Source: Georgenia sp. EYE_87
GTDB lineage: Bacteria; Actinomycetota; Actinomycetes; Actinomycetales; Actinomycetaceae
DNA: 64,000 nt
NCBI RefSeq assembly: GCF_023148685.1
Contig: NZ_JAHXNL010000014.1
Span: forward strand, 1-64,000
Reading direction: 5' to 3'
Shown here: positions 32,452 through 40,332 of the stretch, one piece after another
Layout: every line of letters starts with the position of its first letter
Position numbering within the stretch: the stretch's first letter is position 1
The notes under the pieces: generated by a model
What the model saw: the letters and a program-made list of their open reading frames with translations, nothing else
Database searches by the model: none
Told to the model about the DNA's origin: nothing
Made by a program: the position numbers and the translations under genes

Positions 32452-33174
32452 ATGTCCGTGGCCGAGAACGTCGGACGCAGTGTGCTGGTGACCGGGGCCA
32501 ACCGGGGCATCGGCCGCGCAATCGCCGAGCGGTTCGTCGCCGCGGGCGACAGGGTCGCCACGATCTACCGGTCCGGGGACCTCCCGGCGGGCGTGCTCGG
32601 CGTCGTCGGCGACGTGCGGGACACCGCCTCGATCGACGCCGCCTTCACCCGCGTGGAGGAGGAGCACGGACCGGTCGAGGTCGTCGTCGCCAACGCCGGC
32701 GTCACCCGCGACCAGCTGCTCATGCGCATGAGCGACGAGGACTTCGACACCGTCCTCGACACCAACCTCGCCGGCGCCTTCCGTGTCGCCCGCCGCGCCT
32801 CCAAGGCCATGATCCGCGCCCGGGCCGGCCGCATCGTCCTCATCTCCTCCGTCGTCGCCCTCTACGGCGGTCCGGGTCAGGTGAACTACTCCGCCTCCAA
32901 GGCCGGCCTGGTCGGGATGGCGCGCTCGATCACCCGCGAGCTGGGCGGTCGGGGCATCACGGCCAACGTCGTCGCCCCCGGCTTCATCGACACCGCCATG
33001 ACGCAGGCGCTGCCCGAGAAGCAGCAGCAGGCCTACCTCGGCGCGATCCCCGCCGGCCGGTTCGGCCAGGTCGACGACGTCGCCGCCGCCGTGCAGTTCC
33101 TCGCCTCGCCCGAGGCCGCCTACATCTCCGGGGCCGTCATCCCGGTCGACGGCGGCCTCGGCATGGGCCACTGA
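32452..33174 (+). CDS. fabG: 3-oxoacyl-ACP reductase FabG
   Basis: A 240-residue short-chain dehydrogenase reducing 3-oxoacyl-ACP with NADPH in fatty-acid elongation. The Rossmann motif TGANRGIGRA starts at about residue 13, NAG follows, the catalytic Ser is in ISSVVALYGG and the YxxxK pair is in NYSASKAG. The family closing VDGGLGMGH is intact. It precedes fabI by 74 bases, the same order as fabG1-inhA in mycobacteria, which supports the FAS/FAS-II role over a generic SDR. AAGAGGA precedes the ATG. Confidence 0.92.
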   Translation: MSVAENVGRSVLVTGANRGIGRAIAERFVAAGDRVATIYRSGDLPAGVLGVVGDVRDTASIDAAFTRVEEEHGPVEVVVANAGVTRDQLLMRMSDEDFDTVLDTNLAGAFRVARRASKAMIRARAGRIVLISSVVALYGGPGQVNYSASKAGLVGMARSITRELGGRGITANVVAPGFIDTAMTQALPEKQQQAYLGAIPAGRFGQVDDVAAAVQFLASPEAAYISGAVIPVDGGLGMGH

Positions 33175-33248
33175 CCACCACCACCGACCACGCCGACGAC
33201 GCGATGTCGTCAGCCACCGGCGCCCGCGGCGCCACCGAAAGGAGACCC

Positions 33249-34016
33249 ATGGGACTGCTCGAGGGCAAGACGATCCTGGTGACCGGGGTGCTGAAGGACA
33301 ACTCGATCGCCTTCCACGTGGCCCGGCTGGCGCAGGAGCAGGGCGCGAAGGTGGTCCTGACCTCCTTCGGCCGCCAGCTGCGCCTGACGGAGATCACCGC
33401 CCGGCGCCTGCCCGCGCCGGCGCCGGTCGTCCAGCTGGACGTGCAGAACCAGGAGGACCTCGACAACCTCGCCGACGCCGTGCGCGAGCACGTCGACCAC
33501 CTCGACGCGGTCGTCCACTCCATCGGGTTCGCCCCGCAGTCGGTGATGGGAGGCAACTTCCTCGCCGGGCAGTGGGAGGACGTCGCCACCGCCGTGCACG
33601 TCTCCGCGTTCTCCCTCAAGGCGCTCGCCGTGGCCGCCCAGCCGCTGATGGTGCCGGGCTCGGCCCTCGTCGGTCTCACCTTCGACGCCAGCTTCGCCTG
33701 GCCGGTCTACGACTGGATGGGCGTTGCCAAGGCCGCCTTCGAGTCCACCGCGCGCTACCTGGCCCGCGACCTCGGGCCCTCGGGTATCCGGGTCAACCTC
33801 GTCTCGGCGGGCCCGGTGCGCACCACCGCGGCGACGTCGATCCCGGGCTTCGACCAGGTTGAGGGCGGCTGGGACGAGCGCGCCCCGCTGGGCTGGGACG
33901 TCTCCGACGCGGAGCCCACCGCGCGCACCGTGCTCGGTCTGTGCTCCGAGTGGTTCCCGAAGACGACGGGGGAGATCGTCCACGTCGACGGCGGTGTCCA
34001 CGCGATGGGGGTGTGA
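33249..34016 (+). CDS. fabI: Enoyl-ACP reductase FabI/InhA
   Basis: A 255-residue NADH-dependent enoyl-ACP reductase carrying out the last reduction of fatty-acid elongation. LEGKTILVTGVLKDNSIAFH is the atypical FabI nucleotide-binding start. The active-site motif Y-x6-K is in YDWMGVAKAAFES (about residue 155), and SIGFAP is the substrate-loop block. The ATG at 33249 follows AAAGGAGACC. The stop overlaps the sixA-like gene ATG by one base. Confidence 0.94.
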   Translation: MGLLEGKTILVTGVLKDNSIAFHVARLAQEQGAKVVLTSFGRQLRLTEITARRLPAPAPVVQLDVQNQEDLDNLADAVREHVDHLDAVVHSIGFAPQSVMGGNFLAGQWEDVATAVHVSAFSLKALAVAAQPLMVPGSALVGLTFDASFAWPVYDWMGVAKAAFESTARYLARDLGPSGIRVNLVSAGPVRTTAATSIPGFDQVEGGWDERAPLGWDVSDAEPTARTVLGLCSEWFPKTTGEIVHVDGGVHAMGV

Positions 34017-34516
34017 TGTCCAGGACGCTCGTCCTGCTGCGGCACGCCAAGGCCGAGCCCGAGGGCGACCTCGGTGACGCGCTGCGCCCCCTCGCGGCCA
34101 AGGGCCGCAAGCAGGCCGGCAAGCTGGGGCCGCGGCTGGCCGAGGTGACCGGCGCCGTCGACCTGGCGCTGGTCTCCTCCGCGCTGCGCACCACCGAGAC
34201 GTTCAAGCTCGTCAGCCAGCACCTGAGCGTCCGCGAGCAGCAGGTCAGCGAGGAGCTGTACCGGGCGAGCCCGCGCCAGCTGCTGAGCATGCTGCAGGCG
34301 GTCGACGCCGACGCCGCCACCGTGCTCGTCGTCGGTCACGAGCCGACCATGTCCGGCCTGGCGTACCTCCTGCACGACACGCGCGACGACCTCGCCCAGC
34401 AGGTCAGCCTCGGCATCCCGACGGCGGCCGCGTGCGTCATCGACGTCCCCACGCCGTGGGCCGAGCTGGACCGGTCGACGGCGCACCTCGCCCAGCTGGT
34501 GCGGCCCCAGGACTGA
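34016..34516 (+). CDS. SixA-like histidine phosphatase
   Basis: A 166-residue histidine phosphatase superfamily protein. The catalytic RHG-type motif is seen as LLRHAKAEPEG, and the second His in VVGHEPTMSGLAYLL. Small proteins like this are related to SixA, which removes phosphate from histidine-phosphotransfer proteins, but in actinobacteria the target is not known. It is coupled to fabI (TGATG). The start could also be the GTG at 34013. Confidence 0.85.
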   Translation: MSRTLVLLRHAKAEPEGDLGDALRPLAAKGRKQAGKLGPRLAEVTGAVDLALVSSALRTTETFKLVSQHLSVREQQVSEELYRASPRQLLSMLQAVDADAATVLVVGHEPTMSGLAYLLHDTRDDLAQQVSLGIPTAAACVIDVPTPWAELDRSTAHLAQLVRPQD

Positions 34517-34613
34517 GGCTCGCCCGACCGGACGGTCCTGCGCCGTCCGCGGTCCGCCGTCGGGCCCGGCCTCCGCCGTCGGCAAAGGCATGGACGACGG
34601 CGGTCCGGCGGGG

Positions 34614-34619
34614 CACGCT
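34614..34619 (+). promoter_or_regulatory. Weak -10 box for leaderless reductase gene
   Basis: CACGCT lies 7 bases before the ATG at 34627, with GGCGGC only in between. The same GGCACGCTGG context precedes the DUF2277 gene at 62701, hinting at a shared promoter type. Confidence 0.3.
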
Positions 34620-34626
34620 GGGCGGC

Positions 34627-35232
34627 ATGGAGAAGCAGGCGTCGCCGTCGTCCCCGCCGCGGCCCGCGGGGCGACCCCGGGTCGTGTACTACACCGCCTC
34701 GACCCTCAACGGGTTCCTCGCCGACGAGGAGAACTCCCTGGCGTGGCTGTTCGCCGTCGACAGCGACGGGACGCCCGAGCTGTCGACCCAGCTCGGGGAC
34801 GTCGGCGCCGATGTCATGGGCTCCACCACGTACGAGTGGGTGCTGCGCGAGGAGCGGCTCCTCGAGCAGCCCGGCCGCTGGCAGGAGCTCGAGTACCTCG
34901 GCGACCGGCCGACGTTCGTCTTCACCTCGCGCGACCTGCCGCGGCCCGACGGCGCGGACGTGCGGTTCCTCCGGGGCCGGGTGGGCGACGCGCTGCCGGA
35001 GATCGCCGCGGCCGCCGGCGACAAGGACGTCTGGCTGCTCGGCGGCGGGGACCTCGCGGGCCAGTTCTGGGAGGCCGGGGCGCTGGACGAGATCCAGGTG
35101 TCGTTCGCCCCGGCGACGCTGCCCGGCGGGGCGCCGCTCCTGCCGCGGCGCATCGGGCCCGACGCTCTGCGGCTGCGCCAGGTGGAGCGGTTCGGCCAGT
35201 TCGCGCACCTGACCTACGACGTGGTGCGCTGA
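34627..35232 (+). CDS. RibD C-terminal/dihydrofolate reductase-like protein
   Basis: A 201-residue protein of the RibD-C/DHFR fold: VVYYTASTLNGFLADEENSLAWL at the N-terminus, GSTTYEWVLRE, and the nucleotide-binding GGGDLAGQFWEAG near residue 140. These stand-alone proteins reduce folate- or riboflavin-type substrates with NADPH; the actual substrate is not predictable. The C-terminus VVR is encoded by the first copy of a 20-bp tandem duplication at 35217-35256. Confidence 0.85.
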   Translation: MEKQASPSSPPRPAGRPRVVYYTASTLNGFLADEENSLAWLFAVDSDGTPELSTQLGDVGADVMGSTTYEWVLREERLLEQPGRWQELEYLGDRPTFVFTSRDLPRPDGADVRFLRGRVGDALPEIAAAAGDKDVWLLGGGDLAGQFWEAGALDEIQVSFAPATLPGGAPLLPRRIGPDALRLRQVERFGQFAHLTYDVVR

Positions 35233-35256
35233 CGGCCGACGTGGTGCGCTGACGGC
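35217..35256. repeat. Perfect 20-bp tandem duplication across a stop codon
   Basis: Bases 35217-35236 (CGACGTGGTGCGCTGACGGC) are repeated exactly at 35237-35256. The first copy encodes the last residues and TGA of the reductase gene, the second is untranslated. The following hundred bases up to the small gene show nothing else. Confidence 0.9.
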
Positions 35257-35351
35257 GTCGCGGCCCCCGTGCTGACGTCGCCGCCCCGCCTGGTGCGCCG
35301 CGTGCCACGGGGGGACAATCGGGAGTGCCCCGCAGCAGGAAGGAGACCGCG

Positions 35352-35513
35352 ATGTGTTACGACCGGTACTACACCGAACGCTGGGCAGAGCGGGAGCGGG
35401 AACGCCGCGCCCGTGAGAGCGGACCGGCCGAGAGGCCGGCGGAGGGGACCACCGAGGTGCCGTCCGAGGTCCCGACCGAGATGGTCGAGGAGCAGCTCGA
35501 GAAGACGCGCTGA
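35352..35513 (+). CDS. Very small charged protein of unknown function
   Basis: A 53-residue frame starting MCYDRYYTERWAERERERR and ending EEQLEKTR. It has a strong ribosome-binding site (AGGAAGGAG, 35338-35346) and a perfect terminator hairpin right after it. About half of the residues are Arg or Glu, probably a single charged helix, with an aromatic N-terminus. An in-frame ATG at 35325 gives a longer version without a ribosome-binding site. I recognise no family. The clean expression signals make it likely to be a real gene. Confidence 0.65.
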   Translation: MCYDRYYTERWAERERERRARESGPAERPAEGTTEVPSEVPTEMVEEQLEKTR

Positions 35514-35525
35514 GAAGCGCCTACG

Positions 35526-35556
35526 ACGCCGGACCGGCCGCTGACCGGTCCGGCGT
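35526..35556. terminator. Terminator between small protein gene and serB
   Basis: ACGCCGGACCGG at 35526-35537 and CCGGTCCGGCGT at 35545-35556 form a perfect 12-bp stem with a 7-base loop, ending about 80 bases before the convergent serB stop. It can serve both strands. Confidence 0.85.
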
Positions 35557-35635
35557 TCCACGTCGGGGGCGTGACACCCGCGCGCGACCGTGGTCGGCGA
35601 TGTGGTCGCTGCGGACAACCACATCGGCAACCTGT

Positions 35636-36538
35636 TCAGCGGCCGAGGAGGCCCAGGACAGCGTCGAGGCGGGGGAAGCCGACGGCCGCGTCCGCCTGCT
35701 CCTGCACGACGGGCTTCGCGCAGAAGGCGATGCCCAGGCCCGCGGCACCGAGCATGTCGAGGTCGTTGGCGCCGTCCCCGACCGCGACCACCCGCTCCAG
35801 CGGCACGCCGTCGGCCTCGGCCCACGCCCGCAGGTGACGCTCCTTGGCGGCGCGGTCCACGACCGGGCCGGTGGTGCGGCCGGTGAGGCGGCCGTCGGCC
35901 ACCTCCAGCTTGTTCGCCACCACGTGCTCGATGCCGAGCGACGCGGCCAGCGGGCCCACGATCTCGCCGAACCCGCCGGAGACGAGGCCGACGGTCCCGC
36001 CGGCTGCGTGCACGGCCTCGACGAGCTCGCGAGCTCCCGGCGTGAGGGCGACCCGCGCGCGCACCTCCTCCAGCACGCCGACGTCGAGGCCCGCCAGCGT
36101 GGCGACGCGCTCGCGCAGGCTCGCGGCGAAGTCGAGCTCGCCGCGCATCGCCCGCTCGGTCACCGCCGCGACCTGCTCGCGCGTGCCCGCGTGCTCGGCG
36201 AGCAGCTCGATGACCTCTGCCGTGATGAGCGTGGAGTCCACGTCGGTGACGAGAAGCCCGACCCCGTCGACGGCGAGGGGGCCGGCGGTCACGGCGACGT
36301 CCACGCCCAGCGCGGTCGCCGGGCCGCGCAGCTCGGCGGCCGTGCCCTCCGCGCTCGTGCCGGGTCGCAGGTCACCGGTGAGGGCGAGGCCGAACCACCC
36401 GTCCCGGGAGGTGTCGGCGACCGTCACGCCGTCGGCCACGCGGGCGAGGACCGCGGCCGCGTGGGTCACCAGCGACTCGGGGACGGGGCGGGGGGAGACG
36501 AGGCCCGCGCGGACCGTGGAGGGGACGGGAAGGCTCAC
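35636..36538 (-). CDS. serB: Phosphoserine phosphatase SerB
   Basis: A 300-residue HAD phosphatase completing serine synthesis. Catalytic motif I is VTDVDSTLI (near residue 97), the cap GTREQVAAVTERAMRGELDF follows, and motifs II to IV are VSGGFGEIV and GDGANDLDMLG. The first 90 residues are an ACT-like or degenerate regulatory part. The GTG at 36538 lies 7 bases after TAGGCT, fitting leaderless transcription. The 179 bases between it and glgC hold no convincing gene. Confidence 0.94.
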   Translation of the reverse strand: MSLPVPSTVRAGLVSPRPVPESLVTHAAAVLARVADGVTVADTSRDGWFGLALTGDLRPGTSAEGTAAELRGPATALGVDVAVTAGPLAVDGVGLLVTDVDSTLITAEVIELLAEHAGTREQVAAVTERAMRGELDFAASLRERVATLAGLDVGVLEEVRARVALTPGARELVEAVHAAGGTVGLVSGGFGEIVGPLAASLGIEHVVANKLEVADGRLTGRTTGPVVDRAAKERHLRAWAEADGVPLERVVAVGDGANDLDMLGAAGLGIAFCAKPVVQEQADAAVGFPRLDAVLGLLGR

Positions 36539-36545
36539 GGGCGGC

Positions 36546-36551
36546 AGCCTA
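36546..36551 (-). promoter_or_regulatory. -10 box for leaderless serB
   Basis: TAGGCT on the minus strand is 7 bases from the GTG start, with no ribosome-binding site. The box matches the actinobacterial -10 consensus well. Confidence 0.5.
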
Positions 36552-36717
36552 TGGGCCGGCCGCCGTGCGCCGCCCGGCGGTCCACCGGCCGGGCCACGGT
36601 CGGGGCGTGGAGACGACCACGGCGCTGCTGGACAGCCCGCTCCCGGGCACGCCACCTGGGGCCTCGGTGGCCGCCGACTCGCGCGGGCCGCCCCGCCAGG
36701 CGCGGCGGTGGTGCGCC

Positions 36718-37959
36718 TCAGCGCTCGACCGTCCAGCCCTTCGGCACCACGGTGATGCCGGACTCGGTGACGGTGAAACCGCGCGCGCGGTCGTGCTCGT
36801 GGTCCAGGCCCACGCGGGCACCCGGCTCGACCTTGACGTTCTTGTCGAGAATCGTGCGGTTGACCGTGGCGTTGCGCCCCACGTCGACGCCGTCGAAGAG
36901 CACCGAGTCGCGGACCGAGGACCAGGAGTTCACCCGGGTGCCGGGGGAGAGGACGGAACCGATGACCTCGCCGCCGGAGACGATGACTCCGGGGGAGACC
37001 AGCGAGTCCAGGGCGTGCCCGAGCCGCTCCCGGTGCGCGTAGACGAACTTGGCCGGCGGCAGCCCGGTGTAGCCGGTGAACAGCGGCCAGTCGTCGTTGT
37101 AGAGGTTGAACACCGGGTAGACCGAGATGAGGTCCTGGTTGGCGTCGTAGTAGGCGTCCACCGTCCCGACGTCGCGCCAGTAGTTGCGGTCCCGGTCGGT
37201 CGAGCCCGGCACGTCGTTGTAGGTGAAGTCGTACAGGCCGGCGGCACCGTCGGCCACGAACGCCGGGACGATGGAGCCGCCCATGTCGTGCTTGGAGGAC
37301 TCGTCCTTCGCGTCGGAGGTGACCGCCTCGACCAGGGCGTCGGCGTCGAAGACGTAGTTGCCCATCGACGCGAGGATCTCGTCGGGGGACTCGGCCAGCC
37401 CGACGGCGTCCGTCGGCTTCTCGAGGAACTCCCCGATCTTGTGGGGGTTGTCCTTGTCGGCCTGGATGACGCCGAACTGGTCCGCCATCGACAGCGGCTG
37501 CCGGATGCCGGCCACCGTCAGCGGGAAGCCGGAGTCCATGTGCTGCTCCACCATCTGGGAGAAGTCCATGCGGTAGATGTTGTCGGCGCCCACGATCACG
37601 ACGATGTCGGGCCGCTCGTCGTCGATGAGGTTGAGCGACTGGTAGACCGCGTCGGCGCTGCCGAGGAACCAGTGCTTGCCGACGCGCTGCTGGGCGGGGA
37701 CCGGGGCGACGTAGTTGCCGAGCAGGTTCGACATCCGCCACGTCTTGGCGATGTGCCGGTCCAGGCTGTGCGACTTGTACTGCGTCAGCACGACGATCCG
37801 CAGGTAGCCGGAGTTGACGATGTTCGACAGGGCGAAGTCGATGAGCCGGTAGATCCCGCCGAACGGCACCGCGGGCTTCGCCCGGTCGACGGTCAGCGGC
37901 ATGAGCCGCTTCCCCTCGCCACCGGCCAGGACGATCGCAAGTACGCGTGGGGCTGCCAT
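36718..37959 (-). CDS. glgC: Glucose-1-phosphate adenylyltransferase
   Basis: A 413-residue ADP-glucose pyrophosphorylase. The nucleotidyltransferase signature [13 protein letters not shown] is near residue 12, [19 protein letters not shown] follows, and the glucose-1-phosphate site VEKPT appears as LEKPTDAVG. The C-terminal part is the left-handed beta helix ([16 protein letters not shown] and similar). It makes ADP-glucose, used by the divergent glgM gene for alpha-glucan synthesis. The ATG lies 6 bases after TATGGT. Confidence 0.96.
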   Translation of the reverse strand: MAAPRVLAIVLAGGEGKRLMPLTVDRAKPAVPFGGIYRLIDFALSNIVNSGYLRIVVLTQYKSHSLDRHIAKTWRMSNLLGNYVAPVPAQQRVGKHWFLGSADAVYQSLNLIDDERPDIVVIVGADNIYRMDFSQMVEQHMDSGFPLTVAGIRQPLSMADQFGVIQADKDNPHKIGEFLEKPTDAVGLAESPDEILASMGNYVFDADALVEAVTSDAKDESSKHDMGGSIVPAFVADGAAGLYDFTYNDVPGSTDRDRNYWRDVGTVDAYYDANQDLISVYPVFNLYNDDWPLFTGYTGLPPAKFVYAHRERLGHALDSLVSPGVIVSGGEVIGSVLSPGTRVNSWSSVRDSVLFDGVDVGRNATVNRTILDKNVKVEPGARVGLDHEHDRARGFTVTESGITVVPKGWTVER

Positions 37960-37965
37960 GCCCCG

Positions 37966-37971
37966 ACCATA
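37966..37971 (-). promoter_or_regulatory. -10 box for leaderless glgC
   Basis: TATGGT on the minus strand lies 6 bases before the glgC ATG. The shared 151-base region to glgM also holds GCAAC (38002-38006) and GTTGC (38019-38023), a loose inverted repeat that might be an operator. Confidence 0.45.
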
Positions 37972-38110
37972 TGGCCGAGAGCCGTGGCCCGTCGCGAGAT
38001 GGCAACAAATTGCACCGTGTTGCGTGGCTCACCCTCCGACAGGGCATGCTGTGCTCGCCGAATCGTGCTCCGGGGCCGGTGGCCCGTCCGACGAAGGAAG
38101 AGAAGGAACC

Positions 38111-39343
38111 ATGAGGGTCGACCTCCTCACCCGCGAGTACCCGCCCCACGTCTACGGCGGGGCCGGGGTCCATGTGACCGAGCTGGCGCGGGTGCTGCGC
38201 CGAAGCGTCGACGTCCGCGTCCACGCCTTCGACGGCCCGCGGCTGGCGGGGGACTCCGAGAACGACGTCGAGGTGCCGGTCACCGGCTACGACGACCTCC
38301 CGGAGCTCCAGCACGCCAACGCCGCGCTGCGCACGTTCGGCACGGACCTGACGATCGCCGCGAACCTCATCGGCACCGACCTGGTGCACTCGCACACCTG
38401 GTACGCCAACCTCGCCGGGACCCTGGGCGCGCTGCTCAACGACGTCCCCCACGTGCTGACGGCGCACTCGCTCGAGCCGCTGCGCCCGTGGAAGGCCGAG
38501 CAGCTCGGCGGCGGCTACGCGCTGTCGAGCTGGGCGGAGCGCACCGCCTACGAGGGGGCCGACGCCGTCATCGCCGTCTCCGGCGGCATGCGCGCGGACA
38601 TCCTGCGCGCCTACCCGCAGATCGACCCGGAGAAGGTCCACGTGGTCCACAACGGCATCGACCTGGACGGCTGGCGCCGGCCGTCCACCCCGGAGGAGCA
38701 CGAGGCCGCCGCGGCCACCCTCGCGCGGCTGGGCATCGACGCGGCGCGCCCCACGGTCGTCTTCGTCGGACGCATCACGCGGCAGAAGGGCCTGCCGCAC
38801 CTGCTGCGCGCCGTCGAGCAGCTGCCCGCCGAGGTCCAGCTCGTGCTGTGCGCGGGGGCGCCGGACACCCCGGAGATCGCCGCCGAGGTCACGGCCCTGG
38901 TGGAGAACCTCCAGGACCGCCGTCAGGGCGTCATCTGGATCGAGGAGATGCTCCCGCGGCCCGAGCTGATCGCCGTGCTGGCCGCCGGCACCGTCTTCGT
39001 CTGCCCGTCCGTGTACGAGCCGCTCGGCATCGTCAACCTCGAGGCCATGGCGGTCGGGCTGCCCGTGGTCGGCTCGGCCACGGGCGGGATCCCCGAGGTC
39101 ATCGACGACGGCGTCACCGGCACCCTCGTCCCGATCGACCAGGCCGACGACGGCACCGGCACGCCGATCGACCCCGCGCGCTTCGAGCACGACCTCGCCG
39201 AGGCCCTCACCGCGCTGGTCACCGATCCCGAGGCCGCCGGCCGCATGGGTGCCGCGGCCCGCCGCCGCGTCGAGGACCACTTCGCGTGGGAGGCCATCGC
39301 CGACCGCACCATCGAGGTCTACGAGCAGGTGCTGCGCCGGTAG
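38111..39343 (+). CDS. glgM: GlgM/GlgA-type glucan glucosyltransferase (ADP-glucose dependent)
   Basis: A 410-residue GT4 enzyme of the actinobacterial glycogen-synthase type. N-terminal features are LTREYPPHVYGGAGVHVTEL and HSHTWYANLAG. The C-terminal half has VGRITRQKGLPHLL and the E-x7-E motif in PSVYEPLGIVNLEAMA. The Mycobacterium homologue (Rv1212c), likewise divergent from glgC, makes maltose-1-phosphate from ADP-glucose and glucose-1-phosphate, so GlgM is a better name than glycogen synthase; activity here is inferred. GAAGGAAGAGAAGGAA precedes the ATG. Confidence 0.9.
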   Translation: MRVDLLTREYPPHVYGGAGVHVTELARVLRRSVDVRVHAFDGPRLAGDSENDVEVPVTGYDDLPELQHANAALRTFGTDLTIAANLIGTDLVHSHTWYANLAGTLGALLNDVPHVLTAHSLEPLRPWKAEQLGGGYALSSWAERTAYEGADAVIAVSGGMRADILRAYPQIDPEKVHVVHNGIDLDGWRRPSTPEEHEAAAATLARLGIDAARPTVVFVGRITRQKGLPHLLRAVEQLPAEVQLVLCAGAPDTPEIAAEVTALVENLQDRRQGVIWIEEMLPRPELIAVLAAGTVFVCPSVYEPLGIVNLEAMAVGLPVVGSATGGIPEVIDDGVTGTLVPIDQADDGTGTPIDPARFEHDLAEALTALVTDPEAAGRMGAAARRRVEDHFAWEAIADRTIEVYEQVLRR

Positions 39344-39382
39344 TGCGCCGACGCCTTCGTGAGGACTACGGCCAGCTCGCTC

Positions 39383-39433
39383 GGCGGGTCAGCTCACGCG
39401 GCGGGTCAGCTCACGCGACGGGTCAGCTGACGC
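39383..39433. repeat. 17-bp tandem repeat, three copies, at a gene end
   Basis: GGCGGGTCAGCTCACGC occurs at 39383-39399 and 39400-39416, then as a two-mismatch copy at 39417-39433. The third copy includes the stop codon (minus strand TGA, 39423-39425) of the neighbouring unknown gene. It lies in the 79-base gap after glgM. Confidence 0.85.
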
Positions 39434-40229
39434 GACGCGTGGCGCTCGCGGCGGCGAGCGCGTGCCGCGCCGACCGGGCCACGTGCGCGAGCGCGGCCGC
39501 CCTCGCGCCGGCCTGGCCCGCGGTGACCGCTGCGCCGTCGTCGCTCGTGGCGAGGTCGAGGATGGCCGTCAGCCGCGCCGCCCGCTCGAGCACGTCGAGG
39601 CGACGGGGGTCCAGGCGCGGGGGCAGCAGCTGGTCCGGCAGGGTCGCGAGGGAGAGGTCGAGCAGCTCGTCCGCAAGGTCGGGCCGGTCGCGGGCGACGT
39701 CCAGCGCCTCGAGCGCGTCGACCGCGTCGGACAGCGCGAGCTGGATCTCCCGGCGGGCCTGCGAGAGCGGTTCGACCCCGGCCAGCAGGAGGCTGGGGGC
39801 AGGCAGCAGGTCGCTCACGTCATGGTCGACGACCCAGGTGACGAGCTCACCCTGCTCCAGGACGCTGCCGTAGACCTCCCGCTCGGGCACGATGACGGCG
39901 CAGCGCTCCGCCGGGCTGCCGGGGCGGCGCAGCAGCAGCCCCTCGCCGGCGTCGAGCAGGTCCGCCGAGCGCACGGCCGGCGCTCCCATCGGGTCGCCCG
40001 GGCGCGGCAGGATCGCGGCGACCTCGCCGGCGGGCACGAGCGCGAGCAGCAGGTCGGCGAGCGTCGTCGTCCCGGTGAGGAGCGCACCGCGCTCGCGCAC
40101 GTGGTGGACCTCGTCCTGCCCGGTCACGGCACGGGCGGCGCGGCGGGCGGTCTCCGGGCCGTCGACAACCGGCAGCCACAGCGCCAGGACCACGGACGCG
40201 GGCAGGGTGAGGATCGCCGGACCGGACAT
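39423..40229 (-). CDS. Conserved actinobacterial protein of unknown function
   Basis: A 268-residue protein starting MSGPAILTLPASVVLALWL. I recognise no catalytic motif. The first half is mixed with short hydrophobic stretches (GTTTLADLLLALVPAGEVAAILPRPGDP), and the second half is helical and rich in Ala, Leu, Asp and Arg. It has no clear signal peptide or transmembrane helix. The ATG lies 7 bases after TAGGCT. Its place beside the ABC ATPase gene (divergent, 103 bases) is the only context; a joint role is not shown. Confidence 0.75.
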   Translation of the reverse strand: MSGPAILTLPASVVLALWLPVVDGPETARRAARAVTGQDEVHHVRERGALLTGTTTLADLLLALVPAGEVAAILPRPGDPMGAPAVRSADLLDAGEGLLLRRPGSPAERCAVIVPEREVYGSVLEQGELVTWVVDHDVSDLLPAPSLLLAGVEPLSQARREIQLALSDAVDALEALDVARDRPDLADELLDLSLATLPDQLLPPRLDPRRLDVLERAARLTAILDLATSDDGAAVTAGQAGARAAALAHVARSARHALAAASATRRVS

Positions 40230-40236
40230 GGGGACA

Positions 40237-40242
40237 AGCCTA
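40237..40242 (-). promoter_or_regulatory. -10 box for leaderless unknown gene
   Basis: TAGGCT on the minus strand, 7 bases before the ATG at 40229 and no ribosome-binding site in the gap. It is identical in sequence and spacing to the serB box. Confidence 0.5.
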
Positions 40243-40319
40243 GTTCTGGGCGCGGCGTAGCCCGTACGACGGCCGTCCACGCCTCGGCGTGCGCGCACGG
40301 GCAGGGGTCTGAGGTGTTC

Positions 40320-40325
40320 TAGGGT
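40320..40325 (+). promoter_or_regulatory. -10 box for leaderless ABC ATPase gene
   Basis: TAGGGT is 7 bases before the ATG at 40333. No ribosome-binding site and no good -35. Confidence 0.5.
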
Positions 40326-40332
40326 CGGTGCC

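Noticed and set aside
36539-36717. A small plus-strand gene between serB and glgC (GTG at about 36607).
   Set aside because: It would run antisense into glgC, has no ribosome-binding site and has a composition like non-coding GC-rich DNA.
35636-39280. A single minus-strand frame of over 1200 codons covering serB, glgC and glgM.
   Set aside because: Only its last 300 codons encode SerB from GTG 36538. The rest is antisense to glgM or out of frame with glgC.
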